Shown: piece after piece, positions 25,055 to 35,453 of the stretch
Numbering within the stretch: the first letter of the stretch is position 1
How the letters are laid out: each line of letters opens with the position of its first letter
Assembly (NCBI GenBank): GCA_018648445.1
Contig: JABGRG010000038.1
Location: forward strand, 1 to 36,226
Direction: 5' to 3'
Length of the DNA: 36,226 bases
DNA from: Rhodospirillales bacterium
GTDB lineage: Bacteria > Pseudomonadota > Alphaproteobacteria > Rhodospirillales_A > JACZKS01
Position numbers and translations under genes: made by a program
Notes under the pieces: generated by a model
The model's input: only the letters and a program-made list of their open reading frames with translations
The model's database searches: none
What the model was told of the DNA's origin: nothing

Positions 25055-26281
25055 TCAACGGAACCGGCCCTTGGATTTGCGCGTTGGCTTGAACGGCGCG
25101 GACTTGGTTGGGGCGGGGGTGAAGGATTCTTCCGGTTTATTGGTCCACGACATGTTGACATAGCCGTTTGCGGTGCAGACGGCTTCGCGCGGGGTCGGGT
25201 ATTTGCGGCAGTATTCGGGGCAGGTTTTGGGATCGAAGGTGGTCGATCCGGGCCTGCATCCGTCGTCGTAGTTTGTTTTGCAGAAGACCGTTGGAATGGG
25301 CACGCAGTCGGGATTGTTGCGCGGCTTGGCCAAGCGGCGGCGGATGTCATCGGCCTCGCGTTTTAGCGGCGGAACGCGGGCGCGCAACGGTGCCCAGGCT
25401 GTCGTGCCTTGCGTAAGGCGGGTGACTGCGGCATCAAGCGCATTGGCGTCCATGGCGTCGAAGGCGGCGGCGAAGTCGGAAAAATCAGCTTTGAACTGGC
25501 GCACGATCACCGTGGCGTCGGCCAGCATCGAGCGCAATTCCGCCCGTTGCGGGTCCGGTTCGGCCAGCAGTTTTAACGCGATGTCGATATTGCGCCCGAA
25601 GGCTGTGATGGCCTTGCGAAATGCTTTCAGATCATCCCAGGACCGAGCCTTGGCAAGTTGAGCCTTGGCCGCCGAAACGATACGAAGGGTCTGATTAAGC
25701 GAACCGACGGAGCCCCGGATCGAACGATCAACCGTTCGGACGTAATCTAGCAGAAACCGCCTCTCAACGTCGTGCACGGGTGTCAGGCCGCTGCACTGGC
25801 AATAATCCTTGTTGATGTCGTCCAGCGGTACCTTGGAGCGGTTCGCGGCTTCGGTATCCTCGGGTTTGCCGAAGGTGCTTTCCAGTTCGTCAGCAAGCAT
25901 TCCCATGTGCTGGGCAAGGCCCGCCAGCTTTGCGCTGAGGGACGGCGGAAGCTCGCCCGCAGCATCTTGAGGCGGCGCTGGATCGGGTTGCGGCGGAGGA
26001 TTGGGTTGCGGTGCCGGATCGGGAGCCGGAGCCGGGTCTGGGGCCGGAGCAGGGGTTTGAGCCGGAGCGGGAGCGGGTGCCGGAGCTGCCATGGGGGGCG
26101 GGGCCGGTGGGTAGCCGCCCAAAGGCGCCCACCCCATTGGTGCTTGCGGAGCGGCGGGGGCCTGGGGTGGCGGTGTCGCGGCCGAGCCACCGCCGAGCGG
26201 TGTCCAGCCTTGCGCCGAGGCCACATCCGCAGCCAACGCCATCACCAATAATAACGCGCCTGTTCGCAGGAGCCGCATCAT
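25055..26281 (-). CDS. Exported Pro/Ala-rich protein with a Cys-rich tail, unknown function
   Basis: I do not recognise a family. The ~408-residue protein begins with a signal peptide (MMRLLRTGALLLVMALAADV, cleavage near ASA-QG). A WTPLGGG / WAPLGGYP pair and a long low-complexity linker of Pro-Ala-Asp repeats (PAPAPDPAPAPDPAP) follow, to about residue 110. A helical core of about 200 residues contains SLSAKLAGLAQHMGMLADEL and an isolated CQC. The tail has six cysteines (DCVPIPTVFC, DDGC, TCPEYC, AVC) that could form disulfides, then a basic end (KPTRKSKGRFR). The layout suggests a periplasmic or surface protein anchored or extended through the linker. The ATG pair at 26281/26278 is the most likely start. 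It lies between malQ and the HAD gene, on their strand. Confidence 0.75.
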   Translation of the reverse strand: MMRLLRTGALLLVMALAADVASAQGWTPLGGGSAATPPPQAPAAPQAPMGWAPLGGYPPAPPPMAAPAPAPAPAQTPAPAPDPAPAPDPAPQPNPPPQPDPAPPQDAAGELPPSLSAKLAGLAQHMGMLADELESTFGKPEDTEAANRSKVPLDDINKDYCQCSGLTPVHDVERRFLLDYVRTVDRSIRGSVGSLNQTLRIVSAAKAQLAKARSWDDLKAFRKAITAFGRNIDIALKLLAEPDPQRAELRSMLADATVIVRQFKADFSDFAAAFDAMDANALDAAVTRLTQGTTAWAPLRARVPPLKREADDIRRRLAKPRNNPDCVPIPTVFCKTNYDDGCRPGSTTFDPKTCPEYCRKYPTPREAVCTANGYVNMSWTNKPEESFTPAPTKSAPFKPTRKSKGRFR

Positions 26282-26374
26282 GTCGCCATCATACCTCATG
26301 GCCATTCAAGGTCGTGAACATAACATTCCAGGAAAAGCTATGGAATTCCGAGGATGAAAATTCAAAGACCTTTA

Positions 26375-28540
26375 TCAATGCGACGTGGTGCCGCGCTCCG
26401 CCGAGATGGCGGCGGCGATGGCGCGGACCATGGGATCGCCCTCCAAATTGACGGTCGGCAGGCCTATTTTGTGCCGCCAGTTGGGATATTCATCGATGGT
26501 TCCCGGGAGGTTGAGCATTTTTTCGTCGGCCAGCAAATCGGTCAGAGCGGCCAGCATGAAGCGTGACGGCGCGCGGGCGACGAAGCGTTCCACGGCGATT
26601 ATCAGCGTTTGCAGCGCAGCGTCATCCAGCGTCACATCCAGCGCGAAATCCTCGGCGATCAGGCCCTGATCCACCAGTGACGCCCGCACCAGTTCGCGAT
26701 CATGGGCGCGGCTTTCGCTCTGGGCGGACAGATGGTCGGGCGTTGCTTCGGCCTCTAACTCGTGACGCAAATGGATGTCGACATCCTGCCAATGGCCGCG
26801 AACGGTAGGCAGGTCGTGGGTATTGGCTGTGGCCAGCGCAAATTCGGGGTATACCGAGGGGCGCTGATACAGGCCGTCGGGATAGCGTTCGAACTGGGAG
26901 ACCCGGTAGCTCAGGATATTCTCGTCGGCCATGCGTTCGCGAAAATTCGACGGCACCGTTCCCAGATCCTCGCCGATGACAAAGCATTGGTTGCGATGGC
27001 TTTCCAATGCCACGATGGCCAGCAGATCGTCGAATGGATAGCGCACATAAGCCCCTGCGCCGTCGGTGTTCCCTTGGGGTATCCAGAAAAGCTGTTCCAG
27101 CGCCATGACGTGATCAATGCGCAGCGCACCCGCGTGCCGCATGTTGGCTTGCAGCATTTCGATAAACGGCGCGAACGCGAGGTCGCGCAGATGCCGCGGA
27201 TTGACCGGTGCCATTCCCCAATTCTGTCCCGCCGAATTGAACTGGTCAGGCGGCGCGCCGAAGCGAACAGTTGAGACATAAAGGTCCGGGTCGGTCCAAC
27301 TGTCCGCCCCGCCTAAATGGCAACCGACCGCCAGATCCCGGTTGAGGCCGATCTCCAGACCCAGAGTTTGGCAACGCTGGGCGGCTGACGAAAACTGTTG
27401 CTCGGCCTGACATTGGGCGAAGATGCGAAAATCGATTTCATGGGCATGGGATTTTGCGAAGGCGGCGACGTCCGGCGTGTCCGGGTCGTGGAACGATGGT
27501 GGCCAGTCGGTCCAGTAACGCACGGCGAAATGTTCGTGCAGGGTTTCAAAAAGGGCGAAACGGCGCAGGGATTCGCCGCCTTCGCGGCGGAAATCGTCAA
27601 ACGCGGCGTTGCGTGTTTGCTTCGCGAAATGTTGGAAAATGAGGCGCAAGGCCGTCATCTTCATTTGGCAAACGGCGGTGTAGTCGATTAACTCGGCGTC
27701 GCGCGCTTTTTCAAGGCGGTTGCGAAAGTCTTCGCTTGCCCAGAGTGCTTGGACTTCGGTGCAATCGGCAAAGCCATCAACGGCGGTGATGTCGATATTC
27801 AGAACGTTCAGGAAAGTGCGGCTGGACGGGCAATATGGGCTGGCCTCCTCGGGCAATTGCGTGAAAAGTGCGTGCTGGGGGTTCAGACCGATGGCCGCCG
27901 CACCCAGCGTGCAAGCCGTATCCGCCAAATCCGCCAGATCGGAAAAATCGCCAATTCCCCAGTTTTGAGCCGACCTGAGGGATGGCAGAAAACAAGCCAC
28001 ACCCCACTTTCGTCGACCTTCGATCATCCATTTCGGCAAATAGGACGATGGCGGTGCGACGATGAGCGTTGTTTTGCCCAAAGTCGTCGAACCATCGTCG
28101 ATTGTCAGGCGATGATATCCCCACGGCAGGTCATCTGGCAGCGCCACCGCGTAACGGATCAGTGTCTCGCCGTCGATCTCGCGGGTCTCCACAATGTCCA
28201 GCTCGCCGGGCGTGAATTCTCCGGCAAGAATTCCACCATTCTCAAGTTCGATCCGCCAGTCCATTTCGTGGCCGGAAATGCGGCTGGGAATGCGCAGGGA
28301 AAAATTAGGGTTCGACCTGAACACACCAACCGGGTCCAGACGGCTTCGCCACGGCCTTTCCTCCAACCGGCGAATGCCATCGGCGATGGCGGCGTCGGTG
28401 GAAACGTCAAAGCCCATAGCTTCGAGAAGGTCGGACTTGGTTTGGTCTGCGATAGAGAACAATTCGCCGGTTTGCAGCCAGATCGTTGGAACGACCCCCG
28501 CAAGTTCGGCGAGACGGTTGAGGAGTTCCGCGTTCGGCAT
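26375..28540 (-). CDS. malQ: 4-alpha-glucanotransferase (amylomaltase, GH77)
   Basis: 721 residues. It moves alpha-1,4-glucan segments between maltodextrins and frees glucose, recycling the short chains left by debranching. The catalytic residues are Asp476 (ALRIDHVMAL, nucleophile), Glu524 (VIGEDLGTVP, acid/base) and Asp576 (NTHDLPTVRG). An N-terminal region of about 130 residues precedes the barrel, as in the longer proteobacterial enzymes. Its ATG follows the glgX stop directly with no base between, so it is the third gene of glgB-glgX-malQ and translation is coupled. The next gene starts 93 bases downstream, and no clear terminator stands between them. Confidence 0.96.
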   Translation of the reverse strand: MPNAELLNRLAELAGVVPTIWLQTGELFSIADQTKSDLLEAMGFDVSTDAAIADGIRRLEERPWRSRLDPVGVFRSNPNFSLRIPSRISGHEMDWRIELENGGILAGEFTPGELDIVETREIDGETLIRYAVALPDDLPWGYHRLTIDDGSTTLGKTTLIVAPPSSYLPKWMIEGRRKWGVACFLPSLRSAQNWGIGDFSDLADLADTACTLGAAAIGLNPQHALFTQLPEEASPYCPSSRTFLNVLNIDITAVDGFADCTEVQALWASEDFRNRLEKARDAELIDYTAVCQMKMTALRLIFQHFAKQTRNAAFDDFRREGGESLRRFALFETLHEHFAVRYWTDWPPSFHDPDTPDVAAFAKSHAHEIDFRIFAQCQAEQQFSSAAQRCQTLGLEIGLNRDLAVGCHLGGADSWTDPDLYVSTVRFGAPPDQFNSAGQNWGMAPVNPRHLRDLAFAPFIEMLQANMRHAGALRIDHVMALEQLFWIPQGNTDGAGAYVRYPFDDLLAIVALESHRNQCFVIGEDLGTVPSNFRERMADENILSYRVSQFERYPDGLYQRPSVYPEFALATANTHDLPTVRGHWQDVDIHLRHELEAEATPDHLSAQSESRAHDRELVRASLVDQGLIAEDFALDVTLDDAALQTLIIAVERFVARAPSRFMLAALTDLLADEKMLNLPGTIDEYPNWRHKIGLPTVNLEGDPMVRAIAAAISAERGTTSH

Positions 28541-30643
28541 TTAGGGGCTCTGGTAAAGCAAAGTGCAAGAACGCGCAGACAGCGAATACCCCGCCTTGGA
28601 CGGGGTACAGATCGGGTCGTCAGGCAAATCGGGGCGCGCCGTGTCGAAGACGATGCGCCAATCCGAATTCATGGTGAAATCGGGAAGCCGGAAAAGAACA
28701 TCCTTGCCGGTAGCGTTAAGAAGAACGATGGCCGATGTTGATTGGTTCGAGTTCTTGTCTGCAAGAAGATGAAATCCAAAGGCCCGCGCCTGCGTCCAAT
28801 CCTGTTTGCCCATGGCGTGACCGGCCTGGGAAAACCACGTGATTTCCCTGGTCCCGGCGTCCTTGTCTTCCTCGGGGTTAAAAAACTTATCCCGGCGAAA
28901 AACATCGTTGGTCAGGCGGATGCGGATCAGGACTTTCACGAAATCAAGGAAGTTGTCCCGGTCCGGGTCATCGGCGTCCCAGTCCAGCCAGCTGACCTCG
29001 TTGTCCTGACAATAGGCGTTGTTGTTGCCCGCTTGTGTCCGGCCCAATTCATCACCGGCGGCGATCATGGGAACGCCTTGGGAAAGCAACAACGTCGCCA
29101 TGAGATTGCGCTTTTGTCTGGCCCTTGTGGAGGCGATTTCGCGATCATCCGTGGGGCCTTCAACGCCGTAATTACACGACAGATTGTTCTCGGTGCCGTC
29201 CTTGTTGTCTTCCAGGTTGGCCAGATTGTGCTTGTCGTTATAGGTGACCAAATCTTGCAGCGTGAAACCGTCGTGGGCGGTTACGAAATTGACCGTTGCC
29301 GACGGACGGCGGCCGTTGTGCTGGAAAATGCCGCTGGACCCGGCTATTCCTGATGCCAGGGAGCCCAGTTTGCCGCCATCGCCACGCCAGAAACTTCTCA
29401 CCGTGTCACGGTATTTATCGTTCCATTCCGACCAGCCGGGTGGAAAAGCCCCAATCCGGTAACCGCCGACGCCCAAATCCCAGGGCTCGGCAATCAATTT
29501 CACATGGGCAAGGGCGGGGTCCTGGCGAACGGTGCTCAGGAACGGTGAATAGGTGCGAAAACGGTTGGTTTCGTCGCGGCCCAGGGTTGCTGCCAGATCG
29601 AAGCGAAAGCCGTCCACGCCCATGTCTTCGGACCAATATCGCAGGGCGTCCATGACCATTTGCAAGACCCGCGGATGGGAAACATTCAGGGTGTTTCCGC
29701 ATCCCGCATCGTTAATGTAATAGCGCGGCTGATCGTGCTCAAGGCGGTAATAGTAGGCGTTGTCGATGCCGCGAAACGAAAGGGTGGGACCCAGCTGATC
29801 GCCTTCGCCTGAATGATTGAAGACGACATCGAGGATGACCTCGATCCCGGCGTCATGGAAACGATGGACCATGGACCTGAATTCACGCACCACCCCGGTC
29901 GTCATGTAGCTCGGTTCGGGCGCGAAGAAACAGTAGGGATTGTAGCCCCAGAAATTGCGCAGGCCCTTTTCCACCAAGTGTGGCTCGTCGGCAAAAGGCT
30001 GAACCGGTAGCAACTCGACGGTGGTGACGCCAAGATCGACCAGATGATCGAGAATGGCCGGGTGGCTCAGTCCGGCGAAGCTGCCGCGCAGATTTTCGGG
30101 AATTCGCGGGTGCCCGGCGGTCATGCCCTTGACGTGCATTTCGTAGATGATCGTATTTCGCCAGGGAACCGAGGGGCGGCTGCTCCAGGCCAGATCCATT
30201 GAATCCGACACGACCACCGATTTGGGCATATAGCGCGCGTTGTTGCGCCGATCAAACGACAAATCGGCGCGCGAACTTCCCACCCTGTATCCGAAATTGG
30301 CCGCATGCCATTGTAGTTTTCCCTGAAGGGCCCGGGCATAGGGATCGACCAGCAATTTGTGATGGTTGAAACGATGGCCCCGTTTGGGATCATAAGGCCC
30401 GTAAACCCTGTAGCCATAGGGCGTTCCCGGAACCACGTCGGGCAAATAGCCGTGCCAAACCTGATCGGTGTATTCGGGCAGGGCGATGCGGGCGATTTCG
30501 CGGCGACCGGTGGCGTCGAACAGGCACAGCTCAACCTTTTCGGCATTCACCGAAAACAGGGCGAAATTGACGCCTCGGCCATCCCAAGATGCGCCCAGGG
30601 GATAGGGACTTCCAGGCTCGACGCGGTAACCGTTTGCCGACAT
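28541..30643 (-). CDS. glgX: Glycogen debranching enzyme (isoamylase type, GH13)
   Basis: 700 residues. It hydrolyses alpha-1,6 branches of phosphorylase-trimmed glycogen. An N-terminal CBM48-like domain (GASWDGRGVNFALFSVNAEK) leads into the barrel with YEMHVKGMT, DVVFNHSGEGDQLGPTLSFR, the nucleophile Asp349 (GFRFDLAATLG), the acid Glu386 (LIAEPWDLG) and VTAHDGFTLQDLV. The start is ATG 30643 (a GTG lies one codon earlier), 9 bases after the glgB stop. It is the middle gene of glgB-glgX-malQ. Length and motifs match GlgX/TreX; nothing is missing. Confidence 0.96.
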   Translation of the reverse strand: MSANGYRVEPGSPYPLGASWDGRGVNFALFSVNAEKVELCLFDATGRREIARIALPEYTDQVWHGYLPDVVPGTPYGYRVYGPYDPKRGHRFNHHKLLVDPYARALQGKLQWHAANFGYRVGSSRADLSFDRRNNARYMPKSVVVSDSMDLAWSSRPSVPWRNTIIYEMHVKGMTAGHPRIPENLRGSFAGLSHPAILDHLVDLGVTTVELLPVQPFADEPHLVEKGLRNFWGYNPYCFFAPEPSYMTTGVVREFRSMVHRFHDAGIEVILDVVFNHSGEGDQLGPTLSFRGIDNAYYYRLEHDQPRYYINDAGCGNTLNVSHPRVLQMVMDALRYWSEDMGVDGFRFDLAATLGRDETNRFRTYSPFLSTVRQDPALAHVKLIAEPWDLGVGGYRIGAFPPGWSEWNDKYRDTVRSFWRGDGGKLGSLASGIAGSSGIFQHNGRRPSATVNFVTAHDGFTLQDLVTYNDKHNLANLEDNKDGTENNLSCNYGVEGPTDDREIASTRARQKRNLMATLLLSQGVPMIAAGDELGRTQAGNNNAYCQDNEVSWLDWDADDPDRDNFLDFVKVLIRIRLTNDVFRRDKFFNPEEDKDAGTREITWFSQAGHAMGKQDWTQARAFGFHLLADKNSNQSTSAIVLLNATGKDVLFRLPDFTMNSDWRIVFDTARPDLPDDPICTPSKAGYSLSARSCTLLYQSP

Positions 30644-30652
30644 CACATTCGT

Positions 30653-32863
30653 TTACTCGCCGGATGTCCGCCGGAACACAACCGTCGCCAGCGGGGGAAC
30701 CGATATACTTATGGAGTGCGGCTTTCCATGCCAACCATCGGCTTCGCAAGCGACACCGCCGAAATTGCCCACGTTTCCCCCGCCGTAGTGTTCGGAATCG
30801 GAATTCAGCTCTTCGGCGTACCAGCCGTCCAGGGGCACGCCGACGCGGTAATCATGACGCACCACCGGCGTGAAGTTGGCGACCACCACCATGACTTCGT
30901 TGGGGATCGACCCGCGCCGTACAAAGGCGAGTATGCCGGTGTTGGCGCTCTGGCCATCGATCCACTCGAAGCCGTCGCCCTCGCAATCGCGCTCGTGCAG
31001 GGTCGGGAAATCCCGGTACAGGTGATTGACGTCCTTGACCAGATTGCTGATGCCGCGGTGCGGATCATGATCCAGCAGATGCCAGTCCAGGCTGCCGTCA
31101 TGGTCCCACTCGCGTTCCTGGGCGAACTCGTTTCCCATGAACAATAGTTTCTTTCCGGGGTAGGCGTACATAAAGGCGTAGTAAAGCCGCAGATTGGCAA
31201 ACCGTTGCCACTGATCACCCGGCATCTTGCCGATGATCGACCCTTTGCCGTGCACCACTTCATCGTGGGAAAGCGGCAACACGAAATTTTCCTGGAAGGC
31301 GTAGATAAGCCCGAACGTCAGATCGTTGTGGTGGAATTTGCGGTGCACCGATTCCCTGGCCATGTACTGCAGGGTGTCGTGCATCCATCCCATGTTCCAC
31401 TTGAAGCCGAATCCCAGACCGCCGCTATCGGTGGGCCGTGAAACCATCGGCCACGAGGTCGATTCCTCGGCGATGGTCATGACATCGGGGAAGCGTTCGT
31501 AGACCCGCTCGTTCAGGGTTTTCAGGAAATGAACGGCTTCGATGTTTTCGTTGCCGCCGAATTCGTTGGGGACCCACTCGCCTTCCTCGCGGCTGTAGTC
31601 GCGATACAGCATGGACGCCACGGCATCCACCCGCAGGCCGTCGATATGGTACTGATCCAGCCAGAACAGCGCATTCGAGATCAGGAAATTGGCCACCTCG
31701 TTGCGACCGTAATTATAAATCAGCGTACCCCAATCCTTGTGCCGCCCCATCAACGGGTCCGCGTGTTCGTAAAGGTGGGTTCCGTCAAATTGGGCCAGAC
31801 CGTGCGCGTCCTCGGGGAAATGGGCGGCGACCCAGTCGATGATCAGGCCGATCCCCGCGCGGTGGCAGGCGTCAACGAAGGCCTTGAATTCATCCGGTTC
31901 GCCATAGCGGCTGGACGGCGCGAATAGACCCGTCGGCTGGTAGCCCCATGACCCTTCGAAGGGGAATTCGCTGATGGGAAGAAGCTCGATATGCGTGAAT
32001 CCCATTTCCTTCACGTAGGGGATCAGACGTTCGGCCATTTCCGCGTAACTCAGCGACCGGCCGCCTTCCTCGACGACGCGTTTCCACGATCCCCAATGAA
32101 CTTCGTAAATGGATATGGGGGCTTCGCGGCGGTTGGCAGACGCCCGTTCCGCCATCCATTCGTCATCGCCCCATTGATAGTTGCCCAAGCCGTTGACCAC
32201 GGAAGCCGTGCGCGGCGCGGTTTCGCACCTGAACGCGATCGGATCGGCCTTCAAATCCTTGACGGTTCCGTCGGCTCCCTTGACCTCAAACTTGTAGGCA
32301 GCACCCTTGGGAACGCCGGGGATGAAAATTTCCCACACGCCGCAGCCCGGATGCACGCGCATGGAATGGCGCCGTCCGTCCCAATCGTTGAAATCGCCGA
32401 CCACGCTGATGCGTCTGGCGGCGGGTGCCCATACGGCGAAGTTGACGCCATCGACCCCGTCCATGGTTTTGGGATGCGCGCCCAGTTTCCGGTAGGCCGC
32501 CAGATCCGTTCCCTCGGCCAGGAAGTACTGATCCATTTCGCCCAGCACCGGCCCGAACCGGTAGGCGTCCTCAATCTCGAACCGGTTTCCGCCGGCGTCA
32601 ACGCGCAGCCGGTAGGCGAACGGTTTCTTGCGCCGCGCCATCGTGCAGGCAAACAGCCCGGAAGCGTGGATTTCCGCGAACTTGGCGACGCACCGCCCGC
32701 TGGAGGCCTCAATCAGGTCCACGGCCTGCGCGCCGGGGAAGAAGGTGCGCACCACCAGCGAGCCGTTCGGACCGTGGGCGTGCATGCCCAGGTACGAGAA
32801 CGGATCGGAATGTTCGGCGTTAACGATGGCGGCCATTCCTGCGAGGTGGTCGGTGTCAGGCAT
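30653..32863 (-). CDS. glgB: 1,4-alpha-glucan branching enzyme (GH13)
   Basis: 736 residues. It cuts alpha-1,4 chains and re-attaches them as alpha-1,6 branches during glycogen synthesis. The order is an N1 domain (DPFSYLGMHAHGPNGSLVVR), a CBM48 domain (VNFAVWAPAARRISVVGDFN) and the GH13 barrel. The barrel has the nucleophile Asp413 (GLRVDAVASMLY), the acid Glu466 (MTIAEESTSWP) and LSHDEVVHGKGS. It is the first gene of the minus-strand operon and faces the aminotransferase across 155 bases. The start at 32863 agrees with the family N-terminus, although the ribosome site is weak. Confidence 0.97.
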   Translation of the reverse strand: MPDTDHLAGMAAIVNAEHSDPFSYLGMHAHGPNGSLVVRTFFPGAQAVDLIEASSGRCVAKFAEIHASGLFACTMARRKKPFAYRLRVDAGGNRFEIEDAYRFGPVLGEMDQYFLAEGTDLAAYRKLGAHPKTMDGVDGVNFAVWAPAARRISVVGDFNDWDGRRHSMRVHPGCGVWEIFIPGVPKGAAYKFEVKGADGTVKDLKADPIAFRCETAPRTASVVNGLGNYQWGDDEWMAERASANRREAPISIYEVHWGSWKRVVEEGGRSLSYAEMAERLIPYVKEMGFTHIELLPISEFPFEGSWGYQPTGLFAPSSRYGEPDEFKAFVDACHRAGIGLIIDWVAAHFPEDAHGLAQFDGTHLYEHADPLMGRHKDWGTLIYNYGRNEVANFLISNALFWLDQYHIDGLRVDAVASMLYRDYSREEGEWVPNEFGGNENIEAVHFLKTLNERVYERFPDVMTIAEESTSWPMVSRPTDSGGLGFGFKWNMGWMHDTLQYMARESVHRKFHHNDLTFGLIYAFQENFVLPLSHDEVVHGKGSIIGKMPGDQWQRFANLRLYYAFMYAYPGKKLLFMGNEFAQEREWDHDGSLDWHLLDHDPHRGISNLVKDVNHLYRDFPTLHERDCEGDGFEWIDGQSANTGILAFVRRGSIPNEVMVVVANFTPVVRHDYRVGVPLDGWYAEELNSDSEHYGGGNVGNFGGVACEADGWHGKPHSISISVPPLATVVFRRTSGE

Positions 32864-33018
32864 TGATTACAGTCGGTTGTTGATGGACGGGCGTGTTCTT
32901 ATACCAAGGATCATAGCGCGAAGGGTAACGGAAAAGTAGCCTTGCAAGCCGGTTGAACGAATATGCAATCGCTGTCATGTTCGTGGCTGAATTCGTAGCT
33001 CATTCCGGGGGGAAGGTC

Positions 33019-34344
33019 ATGGCGGTTTCGGTAACGTCCACCAACGCGATGGACGCATTTTGGATGCCGTTTACGGCGAACCGAAGGTTCCTCAAGGAAC
33101 CGAGGATCGTCACCGCGGCCAAGGACATGCACTACACCACCGCCGACGGCCGCAAGCTGCTGGATGGAACGGCGGGACTTTGGTGCGTCAACGCCGGTCA
33201 CGGGCGGCCCCGTATCGTCGAGGCGGTCAGCGCAACCGTGGCGGAACTGGATTACGCGCCGTCGTACCAATTCGGTCATCCAGTGGCCTTCGAGCTGGCC
33301 GGGCGCATCGCTTCGCTGTTTCCGGGCGACCTGAACCACGTGTTTTTCACCAATTCGGGTTCCGAATCGGTCGAAACGGCACTGAAAATCGCGCTTGCCT
33401 ATCACCAGTCAAAGGGCGAGGGGACCCGCACCCGCCTGATTGGCCGCGAACGCAGCTATCACGGCGTCGGCTTTGGCGGAATTTCCGTGGGCGGCATCGC
33501 CACCAACCGCCGGCACTTCGGCTCCCTGCTGGCCGGGGTCGATCATCTGCCCCACACCCACGCCCCCGAACACAACGCTTTTTCGCGCGGGCAACCGGAA
33601 TGGGGCGCGCATCTGGCCGATGATCTGGAGCGCATGGTCTCCCTGCACGACCCGTCCACCATCGCCGCCGTGATCGTCGAACCCATGGCGGGCTCGGCGG
33701 GCGTTCTGCCGCCGCCAAAGGGGTACCTGGAGCGCCTGCGCGCCATCTGTCACAAGTACGGAATTCTTCTTATTTTCGATGAAGTGATCACCGCTTTCGG
33801 CAGGCTGGGTGCGGCCAGCGCCACCGAACTGCTGGGCGTGCAGCCCGACATCGTGGCCACCGCCAAGGGTCTGACCAACGGCACCATTCCCATGGGCGCG
33901 GTGGTGGTCGACGCGGCCATTTACGATAGCCTCACGCAAAACTCGGCGACCCCCATCGAGCTGTTCCACGGCTACACCTATTCCGGCCATCCGGTGGCCG
34001 CGGCCGCCGCCCTGGCGACGCTGGACACCTACGCCGAAGAAGGCCTTTTCCAGCGCGCCGCCGAACTGGCGCCGCACTTCGAGAATGCCGCCCACGGCTT
34101 GCGCGATCTTCCCAACGTCATCGATATCCGCAACATGGGGATGGTCTGCGGCATCGAGTTGTCGGCCCGGCCGGGTGCTGCGGGCGAGCGCGGCTTTGAA
34201 GCCATGCAGATGGCCTTTGATCGCGGCGCCATGATCCGCATCACCGCCGATACCATTGCCCTTTCGCCGCCGCTGATTATCTCCAAGGGTCAGATCGACG
34301 AGTTGTTTGAGCTGGTGGCGGGCGTCATCAGCGATCTGAAGTAG
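33019..34344 (+). CDS. Class III aminotransferase, omega-amino acid (beta-alanine):pyruvate type
   Basis: 441 residues of a fold-type I pyridoxal-phosphate enzyme. [18 protein letters not shown] binds the cofactor phosphate, [13 protein letters not shown] stacks on the ring, [14 protein letters not shown] holds the ring-nitrogen Asp, and Lys283 ([15 protein letters not shown]) forms the Schiff base. Stretches such as [34 protein letters not shown] and [16 protein letters not shown] are those of beta-alanine/omega-amino acid:pyruvate aminotransferases. I chose ATG 33019, preceded by GGGGGGAAGG; an in-frame ATG at 32953 lacks such a site. mtnA follows after 14 bases, so they are co-transcribed. 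The amino donor is not certain. Confidence 0.9.
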   Translation: MAVSVTSTNAMDAFWMPFTANRRFLKEPRIVTAAKDMHYTTADGRKLLDGTAGLWCVNAGHGRPRIVEAVSATVAELDYAPSYQFGHPVAFELAGRIASLFPGDLNHVFFTNSGSESVETALKIALAYHQSKGEGTRTRLIGRERSYHGVGFGGISVGGIATNRRHFGSLLAGVDHLPHTHAPEHNAFSRGQPEWGAHLADDLERMVSLHDPSTIAAVIVEPMAGSAGVLPPPKGYLERLRAICHKYGILLIFDEVITAFGRLGAASATELLGVQPDIVATAKGLTNGTIPMGAVVVDAAIYDSLTQNSATPIELFHGYTYSGHPVAAAAALATLDTYAEEGLFQRAAELAPHFENAAHGLRDLPNVIDIRNMGMVCGIELSARPGAAGERGFEAMQMAFDRGAMIRITADTIALSPPLIISKGQIDELFELVAGVISDLK

Positions 34345-34358
34345 GGAAGGGATTTGGC

Positions 34359-35453
34359 ATGAAAGTCGACGGAACCGCCTATCGGACCATCTGGCTCAAC
34401 GCCGACGGCTGGTCCGTCGATATCATCGACCAGACCCTGCTGCCCCACCAGTTCGTCATTGCGCGCCTGACCAACTTGGCCGAGGCCGCCCACGCCATTT
34501 CCGCGATGCTGGTGCGCGGCGCGCCATTGGTCGGTGCGACGGCAGCCTACGGCATGTGCCTTGCCGTGCGTGAAGATGCGTCCGACGAAGGGCTCGCCAA
34601 GGCCTCCGAAATCCTGTTCGCCACCCGCCCCACCGCCGTTAACCTGCGCTGGGCACTGAATGTGATGGGCACAAAGCTGGCGGGCGTGAAACCTCAAGAC
34701 CGCGCCGCAGCGGCCTACAAATGCGCCGCCGAGATTTGCGATGACGACGTGGCGACCTGCTCGTCCATCGGTGATCACGGGCTGGGCCTGATCCGCAGCG
34801 CGTGGGAGAAGAGGGGCAAGCCCGAGCGCGTCAACGTGCTGACCCACTGCAACGCCGGTTGGCTGGCCACGGTCGATTGGGGAACCGCGCTGTCGCCCGT
34901 TTACAAGGCCCATGACGCGGGCCTGCCGGTCCATGTGTGGGTCGATGAAACCCGCCCGCGCAATCAGGGCGCAAGCCTGTCGGCGTGGGAGCTGGGCCGC
35001 CACGGCGTGCCCCACACGGTTATTGCCGATAACGTCGGCGGCCACCTCATGCAGCACGGCGAGGTCGATCTTTGCATCGTCGGCACCGACCGCACCACGG
35101 GCACGGGCGATGTGTGCAACAAGATCGGAACGTATCTTAAGGCGCTGGCCGCCCGCGACAACAACGTCCCGTTCTACGTGGCCCTGCCGCACTCCACCAT
35201 CGACTGGACCCTGGAAAACGGCGTCACCGAAATCCCCATCGAACAACGCGACGCGACCGAAGTCACCGAGATTGCAGGCCGCGCGCCGGACGGATCGGTC
35301 ACCACCGTCCGCCTGACGCCGGACGGCAGCCAAGCCGCCAACTACGCCTTCGACGTAACCCCGCGCCGCCTCGTCACCGGCCTGATTACGGAACGCGGGG
35401 TGTGCGAGGCGTCAAAGGCGGGGCTGGTGGGGTTGTATCCGGAACGGGGGTAG
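34359..35453 (+). CDS. mtnA: S-methyl-5-thioribose-1-phosphate isomerase
   Basis: 364 residues. It isomerises 5-methylthioribose-1-phosphate to 5-methylthioribulose-1-phosphate in the methionine salvage pathway. The substrate loop [15 protein letters not shown] (Arg53), the catalytic Cys164 ([20 protein letters not shown]) and Asp244 ([20 protein letters not shown]) are all present. These separate true MtnA from eIF2B-alpha-like relatives. AGGGAAGGGA precedes the ATG. It is paired with the aminotransferase; no mtnP, mtnK or later salvage genes are in the window, so the rest of the pathway must be elsewhere or different. Confidence 0.93.
   Translation: MKVDGTAYRTIWLNADGWSVDIIDQTLLPHQFVIARLTNLAEAAHAISAMLVRGAPLVGATAAYGMCLAVREDASDEGLAKASEILFATRPTAVNLRWALNVMGTKLAGVKPQDRAAAAYKCAAEICDDDVATCSSIGDHGLGLIRSAWEKRGKPERVNVLTHCNAGWLATVDWGTALSPVYKAHDAGLPVHVWVDETRPRNQGASLSAWELGRHGVPHTVIADNVGGHLMQHGEVDLCIVGTDRTTGTGDVCNKIGTYLKALAARDNNVPFYVALPHSTIDWTLENGVTEIPIEQRDATEVTEIAGRAPDGSVTTVRLTPDGSQAANYAFDVTPRRLVTGLITERGVCEASKAGLVGLYPERG

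Noticed and set aside
27749..28741. 330-codon plus-strand open frame across the malQ-glgX junction
   Set aside because: Antisense to two well-supported enzymes and without any domain.
34290..35333. 347-codon minus-strand open frame
   Set aside because: Shadow of mtnA; His- and Gly-rich antisense sequence without motifs.
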